NCBI RefSeq assembly: GCF_014851565.1 | Contig: NZ_JACVAA010000001.1 | Coordinates: 124,001 to 188,000, forward strand | Direction of reading: 5' to 3' | From: Pseudomonas sp. PDM15 | GTDB lineage: Bacteria; Pseudomonadota; Gammaproteobacteria; Pseudomonadales; Pseudomonadaceae | Length of the DNA stretch: 64,000 nucleotides | Shown: in pieces, positions 18,501 through 26,562 of the stretch | How positions within the stretch are numbered: the first letter of the stretch is position 1 | How the letters are laid out: every line of letters begins with the position of its first letter | Translations under genes and position numbers: made by a program | Notes under the pieces: model-generated | Seen by the model: the letters and a program-made list of their open reading frames with translations, nothing else | What the model was told of the DNA's origin: nothing | The model's database searches: none

Positions 18501-19440
18501 TGTCGACGCAGTACAGCTCCACCTGGTTGCGCGTGTTGCGCAGGATCAGGTGGCTGGAATAGACGTGCACCTCGCTGCCATCGCGGTGCTGCAGGGTCAG
18601 TTCGGCGGCGGGAATGGCCGGGCCACCGATCATCCAGGCCTGGATGTCGCTCACCACCTGGCTGCGCATCGGCGGCGGAATGATCAGGTCCTCCAGGCGC
18701 CGGCCCATGGCGTCGGCCACGTCGTAGCCGTACAGCTGGGTGCTGGCCTGGTTCCAGAAGATCACCCGGCGCTCGCGGTCGTAGCCCTGCACGGCGATGC
18801 GCGGGGTCTGCTCGAACAACTGACGGAAGCGCTGCTCGCTCTCGCGCAGGGCCAGCTCGTCACGCTTCTGTCCGCTGACGTTCTGCACGCTGCCGTGGGC
18901 GCCGCCATCGGCATGACTACCGCGCAGCATCAGCCACACCGGCGCATCGCTGTTGGGGCGGTTCAGGCGTACGTTGATCAGCAGCGGTTCACCATCGTCG
19001 AGCAGCGCCTGCAGGGCGCGCTGGGCGGCGTTGCGGTCGGCGGGGTAGAGCCAGCTCAGCAGATCGTCCAGGCTGCTGCGGGCATCGGTCTCGGGGCGTT
19101 CGAGCAGCTGCAGGGCTTCGCTGGACCAGTGCAGGCGGCCGCCACTGTATTCCCAGGTGCCGAGGCCGGCTTCGCCCTGGACCTGGCGCAGCTTGCGTGC
19201 GTGCTCGCGCAGATCGCGCTCCAGCTGCTGCTGGGCGTTCTGCTCGTGGCGGCACAACAACAGGATCAGCAGGCCGCTGAGGCCGACGAAAATCAGGCCC
19301 TTGGCAGTCTGCAATCCGGCCTGGGTGGCGGCGTCCAGTTCCAGCGTCTGCAGCAGCAGATCACCGAGGACGATCCAGGCAACACTGAACAGGAGGTAGA
19401 TGCCGGCCACGCGCATTGGCCGGTTGATCCTGGGCTGCAT
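15547..19440 (-). CDS. Membrane PAS/GAF/GGDEF/EAL cyclic-di-GMP signalling protein
   Basis: The 1297-residue sensor has two N-terminal membrane helices (residues ~10-32 and ~47-63). PAS-like domains cover about 85-190, 203-320, 328-445, 617-735 and 742-860, with a GAF domain at about 450-610. A GGDEF domain (~865-1025) and an EAL domain (~1035-1290) follow. The diguanylate-cyclase signature is SSDEF (946-950) instead of GGDEF, so that half is probably inactive or regulatory. The phosphodiesterase half looks intact: EALLRW (1075-1080), NLSPRQF, DDFGTGYSS (1195-1203). The likely net activity is c-di-GMP breakdown in response to several inputs. It stands alone. Confidence 0.9.
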   Translation of the reverse strand: MQPRINRPMRVAGIYLLFSVAWIVLGDLLLQTLELDAATQAGLQTAKGLIFVGLSGLLILLLCRHEQNAQQQLERDLREHARKLRQVQGEAGLGTWEYSGGRLHWSSEALQLLERPETDARSSLDDLLSWLYPADRNAAQRALQALLDDGEPLLINVRLNRPNSDAPVWLMLRGSHADGGAHGSVQNVSGQKRDELALRESEQRFRQLFEQTPRIAVQGYDRERRVIFWNQASTQLYGYDVADAMGRRLEDLIIPPPMRSQVVSDIQAWMIGGPAIPAAELTLQHRDGSEVHVYSSHLILRNTRNQVELYCVDIDLGQQKSAHQELEASEARYRELVEQLHEAIFLTDSGGRLTFVNPAWQTITGYSIRESIGRPLLDFIDDGQREEAGLHIAAVVAHQQSSWLGELRLRDADGRPHWVSLRLAAGPQHGLGLRGSLSDIHERRHTQALQEARNAVLDRMLAQRPLQESLSDMALRLERISPEMLVSILRLDDGVLRVLAAPSLPASYADTVDGMPAQLDLGSCGHAAASGELTIVEDIRSHPNWVEFRDPAQLAGLRACWSLPFKNDQNQVLGVFGIYYRRPARPAREDIELVTEFTRLAGLAVRQQQRDAERLQSELRFRATFEQAAVGIAHLAPDGRWLRVNQRLCQMLDYGREELLALTFQDITHPDDLDKDMGLTGQLLAGEIPRLTLEKRYLRRDGKVLWAHLSATLVRHTNGEPHYFISVVEDIGVRKQQERALHQAATVFESTQEAVVIVDARRRILTSNPAFSTITGLSPEDALGQRLPLLPGNSMERARYRTLWRKVQDSGHWQGEMNSRRQDGSRFPFWLTVSRVRDCDPQQPQYVLTFTDLSQYRDSQERLAHLAHFDTLTDLPNRLYAMERLGHALEHAQRHQERVAVLYFDLDNFKTINESLGHKVGDELLVAVARRLQQRLRNEDTLARLSSDEFLVVLENLQRPEEAAGIARTLIELLDRPLPLGNGREAYLGASIGISLYPDDGQNSDDLLRNADSALHQAKQEGRNTFRFYTQGLTHQAHTRLTLEGQLRQALKRNEFILHYQPLVRGHDGHPVGVEALLRWNSSAGMISPAQFIPLAEETGLIVPIGNWVLREACRQMQFWRQQGLDLHTLAVNLSPRQFRQADLQQQVREALHDSGLPAEHLELEITEGALIENVEQAQATLAALKELGLKLAIDDFGTGYSSLAYLRRFPLDKLKIDQSFMRGVPEDQANLEIVATIVGLARNLKLCVLAEGVETTEQLQALRQLGCEQCQGYLFSRPLSAVQLAHWLRSDHQSVG

Positions 19441-19566
19441 CCTGAACCCTCAGCAGTCGCGGCTAAGAAGGCCCGGACCACCGCTGAAGGTCCGAGTCCA
19501 CTGCAGTCTAGCCGCTTCGCCGCGAGCTGCCGCCTGGCGTCCGTTCGCTACGCTGGCGGGCGTGCT

Positions 19567-20580
19567 TCAGAAGCCTTCGAGCACGATCTTGCCGCGCGCC
19601 TTGCCGCTCTCCAGCAGCGCGTGGGCGCGGCGCAGGTTGGCGGCGTTGATGTTGCCGAAGTGCTCGCCGAGGGTGGTCTTCAGCACGCCGTCGTCGATCA
19701 GCTGGCTGACCCGGTTGAGCAGGCGATGCTGCTCGACCATGTCGTCGGTCTGGAACAGCGAGCGGGTGTACATGAACTCCCAGTGCAGCGACAGGCTCTT
19801 GCGCTTGAGCTTGACCACGTCGAGCTGCGCCGGGTCGTCGATCAGCGCCAGCTTGCCCTGGGGTGCCAGGGCCTCGATCAGTTGGTCGAGGTGCTGGTCG
19901 GTGTGGGTCAGGCTGGCGACCATGCTGACCTGCTCGATGCCCAGCGCCTTGAGTTGTGGCAGCAGCGGCTGGCCGTGGTCGATGACGTGGTGGGCGCCCA
20001 GTTCGCGCACCCAGTCCTGGGTCTCGGCGCGCGAGGCGGTGCCGATCACGGTCAGGCCGGTGAGCTGGCGGGCCAGCTGTACCAGGATCGAACCCACGCC
20101 GCCGGCGGCGCCGATCACCAGCAGGCTGTCACGGCTGTCGCCCTTGCCTTCGCGCACGCCGAGGCGCTCGAACAGCAGTTCCCAGGCGGTGATGGCGGTC
20201 AGCGGCAGGGCCGCGGCGCGGGCGAAATCCAGCGAGCCGGGCATGCGCCCGACGATGCGTTCGTCCACCACGTGCAGCTCGCTGTTGGCTCCGGCGCGGT
20301 CGATGGCGCCGGCGTAGAACACCCGGTCGCCGGGGCGGAACTGCTTGACCTCGTTACCCACCGCCACCACCACGCCGGCCACGTCCCAGCCCAGCACCTT
20401 GGCCTGGCCCGCCTCGGGCGAGACGTTGCGGCGGATCTTGGTATCCACCGGGTTGACCGAGATGGCCCGCACATCCACCAGCAGGTCGCGCGGGCCGGGC
20501 GTTGGCGCCGGCAGCTCGACGTCGAGCAGGGCCTCGGCGTGGTCGATGGGTTGGGACTGGTAGTAGGCAATGGCTTTCAT
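19567..20580 (-). CDS. Zinc-type alcohol dehydrogenase-like / quinone oxidoreductase family protein
   Basis: The 337-residue medium-chain dehydrogenase/reductase starts at ATG 20578-20580 (MKAIAYYQSQPIDHAEALLD). The N-terminal GroES-like domain contains 'VSVNPVDTKIRR' and 'VLGWDVAGVVVAVG'. The Rossmann domain has 'VIGAAGGVGSILVQLAR' as the NADP-binding loop. The structural and catalytic zinc cysteines of true alcohol dehydrogenases are absent, so it belongs to the QOR-like branch. It is divergent from a LysR regulator 158 bases away and is probably controlled by it, with electrophilic quinones or enones as likely substrates. Confidence 0.88.
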   Translation of the reverse strand: MKAIAYYQSQPIDHAEALLDVELPAPTPGPRDLLVDVRAISVNPVDTKIRRNVSPEAGQAKVLGWDVAGVVVAVGNEVKQFRPGDRVFYAGAIDRAGANSELHVVDERIVGRMPGSLDFARAAALPLTAITAWELLFERLGVREGKGDSRDSLLVIGAAGGVGSILVQLARQLTGLTVIGTASRAETQDWVRELGAHHVIDHGQPLLPQLKALGIEQVSMVASLTHTDQHLDQLIEALAPQGKLALIDDPAQLDVVKLKRKSLSLHWEFMYTRSLFQTDDMVEQHRLLNRVSQLIDDGVLKTTLGEHFGNINAANLRRAHALLESGKARGKIVLEGF

Positions 20581-20706
20581 GCGGCGTGATCCTCGAAGGG
20601 GCGCGATGGCGAAGTCGATGTTCCAGCTTAGTCGGCGTACCGGCTGGCGTTGTGCGCATGTTCGGTTAATTGTCTGGCGAGAAAAACCGGGCTGCCATAG
20701 AGTCTC

Positions 20707-20725
20707 TTTCAATTCTATTTTGAAA
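20707..20725. promoter_or_regulatory. Candidate LysR operator
   Basis: The inverted repeat TTTCAA-N7-TTGAAA (20707-20725) fits the T-N11-A architecture of LysR sites. It lies just before the LysR start codon and could serve autoregulation and the divergent oxidoreductase promoter. Confidence 0.45.
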
Positions 20726-20738
20726 ATGGAGCCGCACC

Positions 20739-21662
20739 ATGCTGCGCTTCGATGATCTCGCCCTGTTCGTGCGTACTGCCGAGCTGGGCAGCCTGTCCGC
20801 CGCCGCCCGTGAACTCAACTGTTCGCCGGCGGTGGCCAGCGCCGCGCTCAAGCGCCTGGAGGCGCAGCTGCAGGCGCGCCTTTTACTGCGCTCCACCCGC
20901 AGTCTGCGCCTGACCGCCGAGGGCGAGCAGTACCTGGTCCACGCCCGCGCCGCGTTGCTCAGTCTGGAGAGCGGGCGCCAGCAGCTGGCCGGGGTCAAGG
21001 CCGAGATCAGCGGCGTGCTGCAGATCGCCGCGCCGTCCGACTTCGGCCGCAACGCGCTGCTGCCCTGGCTCGACCAGTTCCAGGCCGAGCGCCCGCAGCT
21101 GTCGCTGCGCCTGCTGCTCAGCGACCGCAATGCCGACCTGTTCCGCCAGCCGGTGGACATCGCCCTGCGCTATGGCGAGCCGGAGGATTCCAGCCTGGTG
21201 GCGCTGTCGGTGGCGCCGGACAACCGCCGCGTGCTGTGCGGTGCGCCGGATTACTTCGCCCGCCACGGCAAGCCGCGCACGCCTGCGGAGCTGCACCGGC
21301 ACAACTGCCTGCTGTACATGCTCGGCGGCCGTGTGCACGAGCGCTGGAGCTTCGCGGCTGGCAAGCAGCGCGAGGCGCTGACGGTGAGCGGCAACCGGGT
21401 CAGCGACGATGCCGACGTGGTACGGCGCTGGGCCGTGGCGGGGCAGGGGCTGGTGTACAAGTCCTGGCTGGACGTGGCCGGTGACGTGCAGGCCGGGCGT
21501 CTGGAGGTGGCGCTGGGCGACTGGCAGGGCGAGCCGACCCCGCTGAACCTGATCTGCGCCCATCGTGACCAGCTCAGTGGCCCGGTGCGTCTGCTACGCG
21601 AATTTCTCCAGCAACGCTGTGCAACACTGTCGCAGCGCGCACCCTGGCGCGCCAGCGCCTAA
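20739..21662 (+). CDS. LysR-family transcriptional regulator
   Basis: The 307-residue protein has an N-terminal helix-turn-helix (GSLSAAARELNCSPAVASAA) and a substrate-binding domain of the AphB/CrgA-like group (GVLQIAAPSDFGRNALLPWL). It is divergent from the QOR-like gene, a common pairing in Pseudomonas for quinone or aldehyde stress. A palindrome before the start codon may be its binding site. The start ATG follows a GGAG at 20728-20731. The effector is unknown. Confidence 0.9.
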   Translation: MLRFDDLALFVRTAELGSLSAAARELNCSPAVASAALKRLEAQLQARLLLRSTRSLRLTAEGEQYLVHARAALLSLESGRQQLAGVKAEISGVLQIAAPSDFGRNALLPWLDQFQAERPQLSLRLLLSDRNADLFRQPVDIALRYGEPEDSSLVALSVAPDNRRVLCGAPDYFARHGKPRTPAELHRHNCLLYMLGGRVHERWSFAAGKQREALTVSGNRVSDDADVVRRWAVAGQGLVYKSWLDVAGDVQAGRLEVALGDWQGEPTPLNLICAHRDQLSGPVRLLREFLQQRCATLSQRAPWRASA

Positions 21663-21719
21663 TATGTGCGGCGTCGGCCTGGCCGGCGCCCTGTCATCCC
21701 AACAAAAAGGAAACTACCT

Positions 21720-21986
21720 ATGCGCAAACTGCTGCTGCTCTCCCTCGCCCTTGCCAGCCCGCTGGCCCTCGCCGGCCCGCAGTGCACCACCGCCGACAAG
21801 GCCCAATGGCAGGATCAGGCCAAGTTCCAGGAAGACCTCAAGGCCCAGGGCTACGAGATCAAGAAGTTCAAGGTCACCAGTGGCAACTGCTACGAGATCT
21901 ACGGCTGGAACAAGGACAAGCAGAAGGTCGAGATCTACTTCGACCCGGTGTCCGGCAACGCGGTAAAGACCGAGATCGAGGACTGA
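21720..21986 (+). CDS. PepSY-domain periplasmic protein
   Basis: The 88-residue protein starts at ATG 21720 after an AAAAAGGAAA ribosome-binding region. A signal peptide (MRKLLLLSLALASPLALA) precedes a small PepSY-like domain (FQEDLKAQGYEIKKFKVTSG, then VEIYFDPVSGNAVKTEIED). Two cysteines may form a disulfide (QCTT and NCYE). It is followed four bases later by a cytochrome b561 gene, a conserved pairing seen in proteobacterial redox operons. It probably acts as a periplasmic partner of that cytochrome. Confidence 0.88.
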   Translation: MRKLLLLSLALASPLALAGPQCTTADKAQWQDQAKFQEDLKAQGYEIKKFKVTSGNCYEIYGWNKDKQKVEIYFDPVSGNAVKTEIED

Positions 21987-21989
21987 TCG

Positions 21990-22517
21990 GTGAGCCGGGA
22001 AACCCTGCCGCTATGGGACCCCCTGGTGCGCCTGTGCCACTGGTCCCTGGCCGGCGCCTTCATCGCCAACTACTGGTTCACCGAGGAGGGCGATGACTGG
22101 CACCGCTGGCTCGGCTACTACGCGGTGGCCTGGCTGGCGGTGCGTCTGGTGTGGGGTTTCACCGGCCCGACCGCGGCGCGCTGGGCCGACTTCTGGCCGA
22201 CCCCGACGCGCCTGCGTGAGCACTGCGCGGCGCTGATCCAGCGGCGCCCCTATCACCGCCTCGGCCATTCGCCGATTGGCGCGCTGGTGATGGTGCTGAT
22301 GATGCTGATGCTGCTCGGCCTGGGCGTGACCGGCTTCCTGATGGAGGAGGTGGATTACTTCTGGGGCGAGGACCTGCCGCTGCAGATTCATGATTTCTTC
22401 GCCAACGCCTTGCTGGCGCTGGTCTGCGTGCACTTGCTGGCGGCGCTGGTGGAGAGCCTGCGCCTGCGCGAGAACCTGCCGCTGTCGATGCTGACCGGGC
22501 GGCGCCGCCGGCTGTAA
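21990..22517 (+). CDS. Cytochrome b/b561-family di-heme membrane protein
   Basis: The 175-residue protein starts at GTG 21990, three bases after the PepSY gene stop. About four membrane helices are visible, with likely heme-ligating histidines in 'VRLCHWSLAG', 'DDWHRWLGYY', 'LGHSPIGALV' and 'CVHLLAALVE'. It resembles the b-type cytochrome subunits of Ni/Fe hydrogenases and formate dehydrogenases, and the free-standing YdhU-like group. No hydrogenase genes are nearby. With the PepSY partner it probably moves electrons across the inner membrane; donor and acceptor are unknown. Confidence 0.88.
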   Translation: MSRETLPLWDPLVRLCHWSLAGAFIANYWFTEEGDDWHRWLGYYAVAWLAVRLVWGFTGPTAARWADFWPTPTRLREHCAALIQRRPYHRLGHSPIGALVMVLMMLMLLGLGVTGFLMEEVDYFWGEDLPLQIHDFFANALLALVCVHLLAALVESLRLRENLPLSMLTGRRRRL

Positions 22518-22533
22518 ACCGGCGGCTTCTGGC

Positions 22534-23196
22534 TCAGCCGCGTGCCGGCGGAGTCAGGCCGCAGCCCTTGAGGATGATGCGCTCGAGGTTGTCGGCGGCT
22601 TCCTCGAAGTCGGCCTTCTTCATGCTGCTCTTGCCGGTGAACAGGCAGATCTGGCTGGCGAAGTCGGCGTAGTGCTGGGTGCTACCCCACAGCAGGAAGA
22701 TCAGGTGCACCGGGTCGATCGGGTCCATCTTGCCGGCGTCGATCCAGGCCTGGAACACACCAGCGCGCTGGCGGAACCACTCGCGGTAGTCCTGGGTGTA
22801 GTGAGCGGTGAGGTACTGGCCGCCGCTGATCACTTCCATGGCGAAGATGCGCGAGGCCAGCGGCTGGGTACGCGAATACTCTATCTTGGCGCGGATGTAG
22901 CGGCTCAGTGCCTGGGCCGGATCGTCGTTCACCGTCAGGCCGTTGAAGGTGGCGTCCCACTGGTCGAGGATGTTGTTCAGTACGGCGATGTACAGGCCCA
23001 GTTTGCTGCTGAAGTAGTAGTGCAGGTTGGCCTTGGGCAGCCCCACCGCCTGGGCGATGCTGTTCATGCTGGTGCCCTTGTAGCCGTGGCGGGCGAACTC
23101 CACTTCGGCGGCGGAAATGATGGCGTTTTCGTTCTTCTGGCGGATGCGGCCGGCGGGTTTGCCGGTGCCGGTAGCAGGGGCGGGGGCTGCGGGCAT
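22534..23196 (-). CDS. TetR-family regulator, RutR-like
   Basis: The 220-residue protein has a proline/alanine-rich start, then a TetR helix-turn-helix (GTSMNSIAQAVGLPKANLHY) and a C-terminal domain matching RutR in many places: SKLGLYIAVLNNILDQW, YIRAKIEYSRTQPLASRIFAME, and DPVHLIFLLWGSTQHYADFA. RutR senses uracil or thymine in pyrimidine catabolism. Here it lies a few genes from bau genes for beta-alanine use. Since beta-alanine is also the end product of reductive pyrimidine breakdown, control of a related pathway is possible, though no pyd or rut gene is next to it. Confidence 0.85.
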   Translation of the reverse strand: MPAAPAPATGTGKPAGRIRQKNENAIISAAEVEFARHGYKGTSMNSIAQAVGLPKANLHYYFSSKLGLYIAVLNNILDQWDATFNGLTVNDDPAQALSRYIRAKIEYSRTQPLASRIFAMEVISGGQYLTAHYTQDYREWFRQRAGVFQAWIDAGKMDPIDPVHLIFLLWGSTQHYADFASQICLFTGKSSMKKADFEEAADNLERIILKGCGLTPPARG

Positions 23197-23419
23197 CGAG
23201 AGGGGTCCGTACTGATGATCGGTTTTGTGTGCGAACAGATACCGCAGGGCGGGTCACGAAACAACCCTCAGGCGTCAAAAACGTGTGTTGTTCAGACGAA
23301 GCCTGCATTTGGCTCGGTAAAACCCCCTAAAAGGCGCCAGAAAAGCGTCATTTTGGTGCGTTTTACAGCTGCTGGAAAAATGGCGATGGCCTAGTGGTAC
23401 GGGCGTTCCAGCTGTTTCG

Positions 23420-23824
23420 TCAGGTGTCGACGCCGCTCGTGGCATGATCGGTCGAGACATGGATGCACCAACCGGCGCTGCTGCGCGCCAGGTTGTAGGA
23501 TTCGCGCCAGGCGCCGATCACTTCGCCGCCGCCATCCAGCAGTTCCCAGCTAAGGCTCGCCAGCACGGCTGCACAGCCGAGCGGCGTGATCTCCAGACTA
23601 TGGAAGCGACAGCTGCGGCAGCCCTGGGCGAAGTAGTCATCGACTATGCCCTGGAAGTAATCGCCGATGTCAGTGGCCGTAGTGAACAGACGAGGTTCGC
23701 CGGCCGCATTCAGCGCCAGATAGGGCGCGCCATAGCGCCGGGCGATCAGCGCACCGTCGAATTCGGCGAAGGCCGCGACGAAGTTCTCGAAGAAGCGCCG
23801 TATCTCGTCCTGCAGTGCATCCAT
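23420..23824 (-). CDS. NTF2/SnoaL-like hypothetical protein
   Basis: The 134-residue protein resembles the nuclear-transport-factor-2 fold: an N-terminal helix pair (FFENFVAAFAEFDGALIARR), then strands with 'YLALNAAGEPRLFTTATDIG', 'SWELLDGGGEVIGAWRESYN' and 'GWCIHVSTDHA'. No signal peptide is present. Members are often small ligand-binding or enzymatic proteins without a fixed function. It lies 21 bases downstream of bauR on the same strand, so it may be cotranscribed with it. Confidence 0.75.
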   Translation of the reverse strand: MDALQDEIRRFFENFVAAFAEFDGALIARRYGAPYLALNAAGEPRLFTTATDIGDYFQGIVDDYFAQGCRSCRFHSLEITPLGCAAVLASLSWELLDGGGEVIGAWRESYNLARSSAGWCIHVSTDHATSGVDT

Positions 23825-23845
23825 CGCGTTTGCTCCTTGGTGGTT

Positions 23846-24766
23846 TCAGCTGGTGCCGGCCAGCGCCTCGAGGAAGGTTTCCAGTACCAGCTGCGGCCGG
23901 CGACCCTTGCGGGTCACCGACGCCATGGTCAGGTCGTAGAAGCGCGTGCTTGGCTTGAGCACGCGCAGGCGGCCCTGCTGCACCCACTGCTGGGCGTAGT
24001 GGTCCGGCAGGTAGCCGATGTAGCGTCCGGTGAGCAGGAGGAAGGCCATGCCCTCGCGGTCCGAGGCGCTGGCCGTGCAGTTGAGCACCTGGTACTGGCT
24101 CTGGATCTCCGGCGGCAGGCGGAAGGTCGGGGCGATGGCGTCCTGGGCATTCAGGCGGGTGTCGGACAGCTGGTTGTCGTCCACATAGAACAGGGGATGA
24201 CCCACGGCGCAGTACAGCTGCGAGCGCTCGCCATATAGAGGCTGATACTCCAGGCCGGACAGCGCATGGCTCTGCGGCACCACGCCCACGTGCAGGCTGC
24301 CGTCGAGCACGCCCTGTTCCACTTCGCTCGGTGGCGTCATGCGGATCTGGATGCGCACCTCCGGGCCCAGCTCCTTCAGACGCGCCAGGGCGTGGGTGAT
24401 GCGCATGTGCGGCACGGTCACCAAGTTGTCGGTGAGGCCGATATGCAGCTCGCCGCGCAGCTCGCGGTGCAGGCCGTTGACGTTGTTGCGGAAGCTCTCC
24501 AGCGCGCCGAACAGCTGCAGCGAAGACTGATAGACCTCGCGGCCTTCCTCGGTCAGGGCGAAGCCGGCGCGGCCGCGCTGGCACAGGCGCAGGCCCAGGC
24601 GCTGCTCCAGGTCGCTCATCTGCTGGCTGATGGCCGAACGGCCGATGCCCAGCACGCTCTCGGCAGCGGAGAAGCCGCCGCACTCGACCACGCTGCGGAA
24701 CAGGCGCAGCAGGCGGATCTCGAAGTCGCTGACCTGGGCCAGCGGATCTGTACGGCGATTGCTCAT
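23846..24766 (-). CDS. bauR: BauR, LysR-family activator of beta-alanine catabolism
   Basis: The 306-residue LysR protein has a helix-turn-helix (GGFSAAESVLGIGRSAISQQ) and a LysR substrate domain. It is divergent from a beta-alanine:pyruvate aminotransferase gene, exactly the position of bauR relative to bauABCD in P. aeruginosa, where it activates the operon with beta-alanine. A long inverted repeat lies between the two genes. Identity rests on gene order and family, so confidence in the name is good but not absolute. Confidence 0.85.
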   Translation of the reverse strand: MSNRRTDPLAQVSDFEIRLLRLFRSVVECGGFSAAESVLGIGRSAISQQMSDLEQRLGLRLCQRGRAGFALTEEGREVYQSSLQLFGALESFRNNVNGLHRELRGELHIGLTDNLVTVPHMRITHALARLKELGPEVRIQIRMTPPSEVEQGVLDGSLHVGVVPQSHALSGLEYQPLYGERSQLYCAVGHPLFYVDDNQLSDTRLNAQDAIAPTFRLPPEIQSQYQVLNCTASASDREGMAFLLLTGRYIGYLPDHYAQQWVQQGRLRVLKPSTRFYDLTMASVTRKGRRPQLVLETFLEALAGTS

Positions 24767-24786
24767 TGTTTAGTATTCGCTGAACT

Positions 24787-24819
24787 TAAAGTACGAAGAT
24801 TTGGATTTTCGTGACTTTA
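24787..24819. promoter_or_regulatory. Candidate BauR operator
   Basis: TAAAGTACGAA (24787-24797) and TTCGTGACTTTA (24808-24819) are inverted repeats apart from one extra base in the right arm. The site fills the 108-base divergent bauR-bauA region and is AT-rich at the ends, as expected for a LysR recognition/activation site. Confidence 0.6.
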
Positions 24820-24874
24820 TGCCCGTGGCACCTTGCATGGCAACAAGACCACAGTGCCGCTCTGGAGAGCCACG

Positions 24875-26221
24875 ATGAACATGCCGCAGACTGCCACCCC
24901 GTCCCTGGCCAGCCAGCTCAAGCTGGACGCCCACTGGATGCCCTTCTCCGCCAACCGCAACTTCAAGCGCGACCCGCGCCTGATCGTGGCCGCCGAAGGC
25001 AACATCCTCATCGACGACCAGGGCCGCCGCGTGTTCGACAGCCTCTCCGGCCTGTGGACCTGTGGCGCCGGCCACAGCCGCAAGGAAATCCAGGAGGCCG
25101 TGGCCAAGCAGCTCGGCACCCTCGACTACTCGCCGGGCTTCCAGTACGGCCACGCCCTGTCCTTCAAGCTGGCCGAGAAGATCGCCGACCTGCTACCGGG
25201 CGAGCTCAACCACGTGTTCTTCACCGGCTCCGGCTCCGAGTGCGCCGACACCGCGGTGAAGATGGCCAAGGCCTACTGGCGCCTGAAAGGCCAGCCGAGC
25301 AAGACCAAGTTCATCGGCCGCGCCCGTGGCTACCACGGGGTGAACATCGCCGGCACCGCCCTGGGCGGCATCGGCGGCAACCGCAAGATGTACGGCCAAC
25401 TGATGGACGCCGACCACCTGCCGCACACCCTGCAGCCGGGCCTGGCCTTCACCAGGGGCATGGTCGAGACCGGCGGCGTGGAGCTGGCCGACGAGCTGCT
25501 CAAGCTGATCGAGCTGCACGACGCCTCCAACATCGCCGCCGTCATCGTCGAGCCGCTGTCCGGCTCCGCCGGCGCCATCATCCCGCCCAAGGGCTATCTG
25601 GAGCGCCTGCGCGAGATCTGCACCCAGCACAACATCCTGCTGATCTTCGACGAAGTGATCACCGGCTTCGGCCGCATGGGCAAGTGGAGCGGCGCGGAAT
25701 ACTTCGGCGTCACCCCGGACATCATCAACGCCGCCAAGCAGATCACCAACGGTGCCATTCCGCTGGGCGCGGTAGTGGCCTCGAAAGAGATCTACGACAC
25801 CTTCATGCACCAGGCCATCCCCGAGCACATGATCGAGTTCACCCACGGCTACACCTACTCGGCCCACCCGGTCGCCTGCGCCGCCGGCCTGGCCACCCTG
25901 GAGCTGCTGGAGAAGGACAACCTGATCCAGCAGTCCGCCGAGCTGGCGCCGCACTTCGAGAACGTCCTGCACGGCCTCAAGGGCAGCAAGCACGTGGTCG
26001 ACATCCGCAACTGCGGCCTGGTCGGCGCCCTGCAACTGGCGCCGCGCGACGGCGACCCGACCATCCGTCCGTTCGAGGCCGGCATGGCCCTGTGGAAGGC
26101 CGGCTTCTACGTGCGCTTCGGCGGCGACTGCCTGCAGTTCGGGCCGACCTTCAACACCAAGCCGGCAGAGCTGGACCGCCTGTTCAACGCCGTCGGCGAC
26201 GTACTGAACAAGCTCGACTGA
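24875..26221 (+). CDS. bauA: Beta-alanine:pyruvate transaminase BauA (omega-amino acid aminotransferase)
   Basis: The 448-residue class-III PLP-dependent aminotransferase has the cofactor-binding GSGSECADTAVKMAKAYW, RARGYHGVNIAG, the acidic LLIFDEVITGFGRMG, and the Schiff-base lysine region 'AAKQITNGAIPLGAVV'. It moves the amino group of beta-alanine to pyruvate, giving malonate semialdehyde and alanine. I chose ATG 24875, preceded by GGAGAG, giving the family start MNMPQTATPS. Its stop overlaps the start of bauB by one base (TGATG), indicating translational coupling. Confidence 0.95.
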   Translation: MNMPQTATPSLASQLKLDAHWMPFSANRNFKRDPRLIVAAEGNILIDDQGRRVFDSLSGLWTCGAGHSRKEIQEAVAKQLGTLDYSPGFQYGHALSFKLAEKIADLLPGELNHVFFTGSGSECADTAVKMAKAYWRLKGQPSKTKFIGRARGYHGVNIAGTALGGIGGNRKMYGQLMDADHLPHTLQPGLAFTRGMVETGGVELADELLKLIELHDASNIAAVIVEPLSGSAGAIIPPKGYLERLREICTQHNILLIFDEVITGFGRMGKWSGAEYFGVTPDIINAAKQITNGAIPLGAVVASKEIYDTFMHQAIPEHMIEFTHGYTYSAHPVACAAGLATLELLEKDNLIQQSAELAPHFENVLHGLKGSKHVVDIRNCGLVGALQLAPRDGDPTIRPFEAGMALWKAGFYVRFGGDCLQFGPTFNTKPAELDRLFNAVGDVLNKLD

Positions 26222-26505
26222 TGGGCCGGCCCAAGGCGGTGCCCACCGTGCAGGTGGAAAACGACCGAGTCATCGTCACCGAGTGGCGCTTCGCCCCCGG
26301 TGCCGAGACCGGCGCCCATCGCCACGGCTACGACTACGTGGTGACGCCGATGACCGACGGTGTACTGCTGCTGGAAACCCCGCAAGGCGAGCGTCACGCG
26401 CCCCTGGTGGCCGGCCAGTCGTACTTCCGCCAGGCCGGCGTTGAGCACAACGTGGTCAACGCCAGCGACCACGAAGTGGTCTTCGTCGAAACCGAAATCA
26501 AATGA
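26221..26505 (+). CDS. bauB: Cupin-domain protein BauB
   Basis: The 94-residue single cupin contains the first motif 'GAETGAHRHGYDYVVTPM' and the second motif 'VAGQSYFRQAGVEHNVVN', with the metal-type histidines present. In P. aeruginosa the equivalent bauB lies between bauA and bauC and is of unsettled role in beta-alanine use. Start ATG 26221 overlaps the bauA stop. No catalytic function is assigned beyond the cupin fold. Confidence 0.88.
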   Translation: MGRPKAVPTVQVENDRVIVTEWRFAPGAETGAHRHGYDYVVTPMTDGVLLLETPQGERHAPLVAGQSYFRQAGVEHNVVNASDHEVVFVETEIK

Positions 26506-26562
26506 TTCGCGGCGGCTGCGCCCAGCGCGGCCGCCTCACAGAACACCAATGAGGAAACACCC

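Noticed and set aside
24820..24840. Sigma-54 promoter before bauA (TGGCACCTTGCAT)
   Set aside because: The GG and GC elements are only one base apart, not the required spacing.
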